From Rotaria sordida (taxonomy: Eukaryota; Rotifera; Eurotatoria; Philodinida; Philodinidae), in assembly GCA_905250125.1 (NCBI GenBank), contig CAJNOL010001320.1, positions 1 through 64,000 on the forward strand: DNA of 64,000 bases. Direction: 5' to 3'. Both the position numbers and the translations under genes were made by a program. Positions 57,901 to 64,000 of the stretch are shown in pieces. Under the pieces are notes generated by a model. The model made no database searches. It was given only the letters and a program-made list of their open reading frames with translations, and was not told where the DNA came from. The stretch's first letter is position 1. Each line of letters begins with the position of its first letter.

Positions 57901-58500
57901 ATAATTTTCGCATATATCTTTCATAAACATATAGGATTATTAGCAATGGCGATGATCCTCTCTATATAGTCTTTTACTAACCCTCGATGCAATTGATGCT
58001 ACTGTTAGAATGCTCCATATATCATATAATAAATCCTTCAGATTTTTGATCAGATCGATAATCCCTTCAGACTATTTATAAAGTCAATAATTCCTACCAT
58101 CCACTTTTTCATAAGTCATTCAAATGATTGATGAGGTTAATAATCTTCTTCATATATCTTATCACAAATCTTTCAGAGAATTGATGAAGTCAATAATTCC
58201 CTTCATACACCTTTTCATAAACTCTTAAATTGATTGTTGAAGTCAATATAACCCCTTATATACTTCTTCATAAACCTTTTCCATCATTGATAATGGTCAT
58301 GAACGCTTCCAAATATCCTTTTGAAATGCTATACACGTGTATGATTTTTTTATCTACCCTCTCAGAAGTGATTTCGAAGAGTACTTGACAAAATTAACAA
58401 TGCTCATGAACTCTTACTATGAGTTTATGAAACTTCAACATATGCCAAATCCTTTAATAATTTATAAATCTTATGAACCCTTTCATAAATCTTTCCAGAT
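57900..58500. repeat. Degenerate minisatellite, period about 53 bp
   Basis: Copies of TTGATGAAGTCAATAATTCC followed by CTTCATATACCTTTTCATAAACCTTTCA recur. GTCAATAA-type words start at about 58083, 58135, 58189 and 58242, a spacing of 52-54 bp. Older, more diverged units extend to both sides. Confidence 0.6.
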
Positions 58501-58619
58501 GGATATTTCCACTTCATCAATCCTATAACATTCTCTTTTCAAAATTTTTCTTGTAGTGTTTATGACCTTCTCAAAAACACAGAAGAGTTTTTATACGTCT
58601 CCTTTTTCATTCACACTTT

Positions 58620-60880
58620 TAAGGGATCACTATTCTCCAGTTTTTTTTACAGTGTACTTGTAACGCTTCCTGAGTAAATGAGGCTAGGAAATACTCTGCA
58701 GATTTGCAACGATCCATGCCTAAAAATCAGTATTTTTCAATTTGTACATAAATGGATTAAGCTATCGTTAGGTACTTTCGACCATTGAATGCAGCATGTT
58801 GAATTCTACCTGGAACACAAATGAGAACACTTGGGACGCTTCCTGAGTGAATTGGAGCACGAATTACTTGGCGAGTTCCTTAAAGGAAGTCCCCTCTAAA
58901 ATGAAATTTTTTTTTCGAGCACCCAATCATGATGAAATTTCCAGCGGAGGTGTATCTCGAGCTAGACAACTCAAAGTAAAAATTTCAGCTCGATACACTG
59001 AGTCTATGATGAGTTACAATAAGGTTATGAATCAAAGTTTAGGTGTCTGTACGTAACAAATTTCTCCACCATTTCAAATGCTAAAAAATTCGGACTGGTT
59101 CTAAGATGTAGTCAAGACGTGGCGCTACGGCTTAACAGGGTTCGATTTTTCGATTCTTTCCTAGCTTGTGTTTTTAGAAAATTTCTCTGATGAAATATAA
59201 AAAAACCAATGTAGGTAGATTCAGAAAAGTTAGTTTCTTATAAACATTAATGCGAATATCGAAAAATCCAATTCTGCTAAGTTGTAGCGCCACATCTTGG
59301 CTACATTTTAGAACCAGCCAGAATATTCTAGCGGTTCAAATGACGGAAAAATCTGGGACGCACGGAAACGTCAAAATCAAAAATTCTATTTTGAGAAAAA
59401 AACAAAACTTTTTAAGAACAACCTTATTTTCTCCTATAGAAGATTTAGAAAACCTTGTGCAATATCCTTAAATCTCATCATAAAATCAATAAGCTGAAGT
59501 GCATTCGAAAGTGGACACTTAGCGCTATCTAACGAGCTATAAATTACAAAACCGAAAAAACTGACCAAAATTGACATTTTTTGAGGGACCCCTTAAATCA
59601 CATGGCTAAAAATCAATATTGTTTTGCTTGTAATGGAATGAATTAAGCTATCCTCATGCAGTCTCCACCATTGGATTGTGCATCTTGAATTCTACTTGGA
59701 ACACAAACGAAAACTGCTAGATCACTTCCTGATCAACTATGAGCAGAAATTCCTCTATGTGTTCCAAGATTCTCATGATAGAAAACGAATATTTTTGCAA
59801 CTTCGAATGGAATCGATTAAGCTATCATCAGTCAGTTTTTACCATTCGTTAGACTATATTAAATCCCATTTGATACGCGAATGAGAACACTTTGAACGCA
59901 TCCTCAGCGAATGGAGATTAGCATTACTCTCCCGGTTCTCTATAATCTATGGCGACAAATCAGTATGCTTCAACTTATAATCGAATGGTTTAAGATATCA
60001 CTAATTCGATTTCAGCATTCAATAGAACACATTGAATACTACTTGGAATAGAAAACAAAACACTTGCAATGCTCTCTGAGTAAATGGGGGAAGAAACTAC
60101 TCTTCCAAACTATTAGGTCGACGGAGACAGATAAGTATTTTAGAAGTTGTACATGTTTAGATTAAGCTGCCGACAAACCGTGTTCATCATCAGAGAGAAC
60201 ATGTTGAATTCTACTTGGAACACAAATGAAAACACTTGAAACGCTTTCTGAATGAACGGAGCCAGGAATTACTATGCGGATTCCCTGTGACACATGGAGA
60301 AAAACCAGTATTTTTGCAACTTTCAATTAAATGGATTAAGCTGTCATCAATAACTTTTCATCATTGGATAGAACACGTTGAATTCTACTTGGAACACAAA
60401 TGAGTACACTTTAAAGGCTTCCTGAGCGGATGGAAATGGAAATTAATATACGTGTTCGCTGGCGCTCATGGGGAAAAAGAAGTCTTTTTGCAACTTATAA
60501 CAGAATGAACTAAACTATCGTCAGTCAAATTTTCACTATTGCATAGCACATATTGAATTCTACCTCGAAGACAAATGAGAGCACTTGAAACACTTCCTGA
60601 GCGAACAGGGGTGGGAATTACTGTGCGCATTCTCTAGTTACTTAGGACACAAATGAGAGCACATGGAGCACTTTCTGAGAGAATTGAGACAGAAATTACT
60701 CTGTCCGTTCCCTAGTGTCCATAAAGACAAATCAGTATTTCTCGACTTATAATCGACTGGTTTAAGATATCATTAATTTGAGTTTAGCATTCAAGAGAGT
60801 ATGTTGAATTCTAGTTGGAACAGAATTAAGAATACTTGCAACGCTTCCTGAATGAATCGGGACAGAAATTAATCGAATCT
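58620..60880. repeat. Satellite-like array, period about 174 bp
   Basis: The word GAATTCTACTTGGAACACAA or a variant begins at about 58801, 59688, 59860, 60034, 60206, 60380, 60555 and 60806. The spacing is 172-175 bp except where an element is inserted (58880-59598) and where an extra 77 bp is duplicated near 60640. Other unit words are ACACTTGAAACGCTTCCTGA, AATCAGTATTTTTGCAACTT and ATGGATTAAGCTATCATCA. 174 bp equals 58 codons, and one frame is partly open (FYLEHKRKLLDHFL .. FLQLRMESIKLSSVSF), so a repeat-encoding ancestor is possible, but stops are frequent. Confidence 0.75.
58880..59598 (+). mobile_element. TTAA-flanked element, copy B (inside a satellite monomer)
   Basis: It starts TTAAAGGAAGTCCCCTC and ends GAGGGACCCCTTAA, an inverted repeat of roughly 15 bp. 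It matches copy A (30594-31199) but is longer by about 110 bp because it keeps segments missing from A. The flanks are the two halves of one 174-bp satellite unit, which rejoin in register if the element and one TTAA are removed. Confidence 0.7.
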
Positions 60881-61640
60881 GGTGCTAATTTCACGGCGGT
60901 AATAATTGTATGATGTCATAACACAGTGAAGAAACTAAAAAAGTCAAGATTCGAGAGTTGTGTGAGCTCGAAACACAATGGTATCGACTCTTGTTTGTGT
61001 TTTAGAACTTTTTTTTAATGTACAGCTTTTGAAAATATATCAGTAAATGGTGCAACGTCTGTTTGATGAAGACTAAATGAGTAATATGTTTGGTATCTGT
61101 AGATATATGGTCAAACTCAACCTAACTAATAAGGAAAGAGCTATGGAGTTGTTAATAATAGGGATAATAAAATTGTTTTCTCTTTTCATACAAGACGAGT
61201 ATCGTCACTATAGTTCTATCAAATTTTGTTCAATTGATCAAAAAAAAACTAACTATAGATATGTGAAATATGTTTTTGCACATATGTTTTTATTCGCTTT
61301 CATTTATATTCTTTTATTAGGAAACTTCAACATTTCTCAACACCACAAACTAATTAAAATGCCATGTCATCTGTTTGTAAATGTTTATATCCTTGATGAT
61401 AATCATTATCATCATGTTGCAATCTTTGATTCTTGAGAGTTTTGTTTTTGACTGGTTGAAAATTGAGTAATAGAATAATAAGTTGAAGAAAATATTCTCA
61501 AACATTAATTGTCCTTCGTCTGATTTTTATTATTGAGGAATCAAAAAAGTATCGATGAAATGAAGTTACATCAGTTATAGCTAAACAGTTACAACAAATA
61601 AATAAAGGATTCTCTATGTTAAATACTTTAACATGCTGAA
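60881..61640. other. No confident gene
   Basis: A 119-codon plus frame at 61077-61436 and an 89-codon minus frame at 61767-61498 have no recognisable motif, no splice context and are probably chance or relics. Confidence 0.4.
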
Positions 61641-62560
61641 CATTAGAATAATTGACAGTGAATGAGTTGTGGAAGGGAGTCTGAAGCTCGGACGAGAAGC
61701 AGAGTTTGTCAGAAGTATTGTTGCATACTGCCATCATGTTTGGCCTTTGAATCAGGTTTGAAGTCACGACTGTAGTGAGAAATGAGACGGTAGCCGGAAT
61801 AGAATGTCTAAGTTAGGCGCAAGCTGGGACAGATAAGTCGCTCGTCGCAGAAGCCTCTAGAACTTTAGGAAACCTTATTGGAATCCTGATGGTACCTCGG
61901 GCTAGCCAGAGTAATTGCCTTGAAGCACGTCGGTTACGAGTAGTGTGGTCACATCCGAAATCGAAAGTTCAACTGAGAATGTGGCCAAACTTTGAATCCA
62001 CTGTGAAGCCGAGTCCCAAGCTAGAGCCAATAATTGGACCCCAAATTAAAGGCAGACAAGCACCAGTCTGCGAAAAACTCTGGAATGGATGCAAGACCAA
62101 GAGTGAAGCTAGAATGAATCGCTGAGTCGAGTCTGAAATCTGAATGAGAAGTGAGTCCTAGTAGAGTTCGCATTAAACATAGACAGCAAGATAGGCCTTG
62201 GGATCAGAACTAAAGCCGATAATGTAGCTGACGACACGACTGCAAATTTAGATAGGGTCTGAAATCAACGGCTCACTGAAATTGATAGCAGGACGATTAT
62301 TTGAACTGCAACGTCGACAAAATCCAGAACTGGAATAGAAATTATAATCGAAACAAAAACAAACTTGGCGATGAAGATGGGAACACGAACAAAGATGATG
62401 GTCGACGCAGATACTAGAGCTGAGTCCTGGATTTCTGCGAGAATCGGAAACGATCCTATACGAGAACTGACGTTGGTACTAAGGCCAGGACTGCATCCGG
62501 ATCTCGATCTTTGGTGAGAAGCATGGAATTGGGCAAGAATCGCTCTCAGTATTAGTGTCA
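61640..62560. repeat. GC-richer tract with short-period degenerate repeats
   Basis: Composition changes abruptly here: purine-rich on the plus strand, less AT-rich, with many GAGTC, GAAGC, AGCTAGA and GAACTGG-like words. On the minus strand, triplets such as GATTTC AGACTC GACTCA GCGATT CATTCT suggest a decayed 6- or 12-bp unit, and the 98-codon minus frame (62561-62265) is correspondingly rich in alternating V/I/S. No protein family was recognised. Confidence 0.4.
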
Positions 62561-64000
62561 AAAACGATTGTCTCCTCTCATATGTAGAAGAAATGTTTCA
62601 AGCTTTGTTGTACTAGAATTAACGATATTGAACAGCATCCTATTGCTTGTGAAGTCTTAATATTTTATCTGTCTTGTATAACGATGTCAAAAAAATCAAG
62701 TTAAGTCGTATTATAGTACACATTTTTTTCAACCATCGATTTACTTTCTCACTCCATCGATTAATCTATTCAATCGATGAGTGAGAGAACAAGCAAAACA
62801 ACAATAATATAGGTATTAAAACAAAAGATATCTCAATAATAAATGATCATGTGCTATTTTACGTATGTAGATGAATGCACAAAGACAGATTTATTTTGTA
62901 ATATATGCGTAGGCAATATCATATTTTAGTTTCTTGCATAGAATAACGTCGATAATTACACTCTTATTCTAGTAATGGATGCACACAATTTTACATGAAT
63001 ACATTGAGCAAATTTATTCTTTTGAAAGTGTAGTCTCTTTAGGAGACTTTTCTCACCATCTGTATCTAGCAGATTTTTTTACCATTAAGTAGCACTGCTA
63101 ACTTTGTATTGTATTATTTTCACATTGTAGTAATTTTTTTTTCTAGTGATGAAAACATACCGAAATTCTGCATGAAATGAGTAGCAAAGATTCTAGTTAA
63201 TTTTAAAATATTAATAAAATATCTCAAACTACTTTCTATATCAATTCAGATGTTGAAACTTTTGCTTAATATTTTGGCATATGAGTGTTCTTTAATTGGT
63301 AATAAAATGGGGCAATTTAGTTAAAATGTTGTCAATGCACCTTTGGTATGTAAGAATGATTGTTCGAAATCGATTGATTATATTTTCAATATTTCAAGAA
63401 TATCATGTACAATTAAATTATGAATTAGTTGAAAAAATTATTTATACAATATATAAAAATATTGTCAGATAATACTGATACATCATATGCTCGGTCATTC
63501 TCACCCATATCAAAGATAATCATACAATCTAATGTAAAATATTGTAGAAAAGAAAAAATAATGTCTAAGTAGTTTTTAAAATAGGCACAATTTCATCAAC
63601 AAAAAAGAATCTACAGCATGATAGTCAACTTCAAATGTTTGGTTTTGCTTTTGCTATTTATATTTATCATCAAGAAGAGCTAACTTAGACTTTACTAGTG
63701 GAAAATGTATCGAAATTGGGCATAACTCATATCACACAATAGGTATGATTGCGATGCATGTTCAGTTTCGAATTGTTTGTATTAATATTTATACAAATCA
63801 ACTCAACTCAGAAAGCAAATTATTGAAAAAAAGAGTTTCGATACAGTAACACAAAGCAGACATTTATGTTGTTGTCACTTTATTTCTCTACACTTTAGTC
63901 GAGTAGAAGATGTCGCTGTCGTATAGTCATATCGCTTAACACTAGTCTAACAACAAGAGGAAGTGAATTACTTGGACATGAATTTTTTCCATAATCAGTG
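62561..64000. other. No gene recognised to the right edge
   Basis: Uniformly AT-rich with a small hairpin-prone word ATCGATTTAC..CATCGATTAATC..ATCGATGAG near 62735-62780. No coding signal beyond chance length. Confidence 0.45.

Noticed and set aside
61889..62561. 78-codon plus and 98-codon minus frames as genes
   Set aside because: They sit in the purine-skewed repeat-like tract and their repetitive composition is explained by the short-period sequence.
1..64000. tRNA, rRNA, snRNA, spliced-leader RNA genes and CRISPR arrays
   Set aside because: Visual search for tRNA B-box-like words, conserved snRNA cores and regularly spaced direct repeats found nothing convincing; a covariance-model search would be needed to exclude small RNA genes.

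Overview
The window is nuclear DNA of an animal. It is very AT-rich. It holds intron-split genes whose introns are mostly about 45-110 bp with GT..AG ends, animal-type genes (Nkx6 homeobox, nicastrin, WDR47, TMEM216) and a large mobile-element load. The short introns, an F-box/LRR family of a kind I associate with bdelloids, an ADP-ribosyltransferase-like tail, MULE and hAT relics, and 3' splice sites directly before start codons (as expected under spliced-leader trans-splicing, described in rotifers) together suggest a bdelloid rotifer (Rotaria/Adineta-like). That assignment is inference. No rRNA, tRNA or CRISPR array was recognised.

Layout. 1-5 kb: the 3' end of an ADP-ribosyltransferase-like gene, two foldback elements, and an intronless gene joining a nucleotidyltransferase-like domain to an F-box, interrupted by one in-frame stop. 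5.9-12.6 kb: a mobile-element graveyard, with a mariner-like palindrome, a decayed F-box/LRR gene split by a Mutator-like element with SWIM-finger transposase remnants, a 757-bp palindrome and a hAT transposase relic. 13.4-14.0 kb: a small secreted cysteine-rich protein gene with a TATA box. 14-20 kb: no gene, apart from a retrotransposon RNase H scrap and an inverted-repeat pair. 20-25 kb: an 11-exon gene for an unrecognised 656-aa acidic protein; one intron carries a second hAT relic. 27-34 kb: WDR47 (12 exons), then a theta-class glutathione S-transferase (4 exons). 35.7-38.3 kb: an Nkx6-type homeobox gene whose homeodomain is completed through a 17-nt microexon. 42.6-43.1 kb: single-exon TMEM216. 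46.3-52.5 kb: a branched-chain aminotransferase (9 exons) and nicastrin (2 exons). 53.4-54.1 kb: an unrecognised minus-strand gene with a frame break. 54.3-64 kb: no gene, but repeat families, a 53-bp minisatellite, a 174-bp satellite split by a TTAA-flanked element, and a compositionally distinct 0.8-kb tract.

The five fully reconstructed multi-exon models and the nicastrin model were spliced by hand, and every exon-length sum divides by three (854, 229, 269, 382, 692 and 656 aa). The genes look like unrelated housekeeping, developmental and ciliary genes, not an operon or a shared pathway. The most unusual property of the window is a set of at least twelve long palindromic (foldback) elements, each with different terminal sequences. 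Several of them sit inside introns that are otherwise short in this genome.
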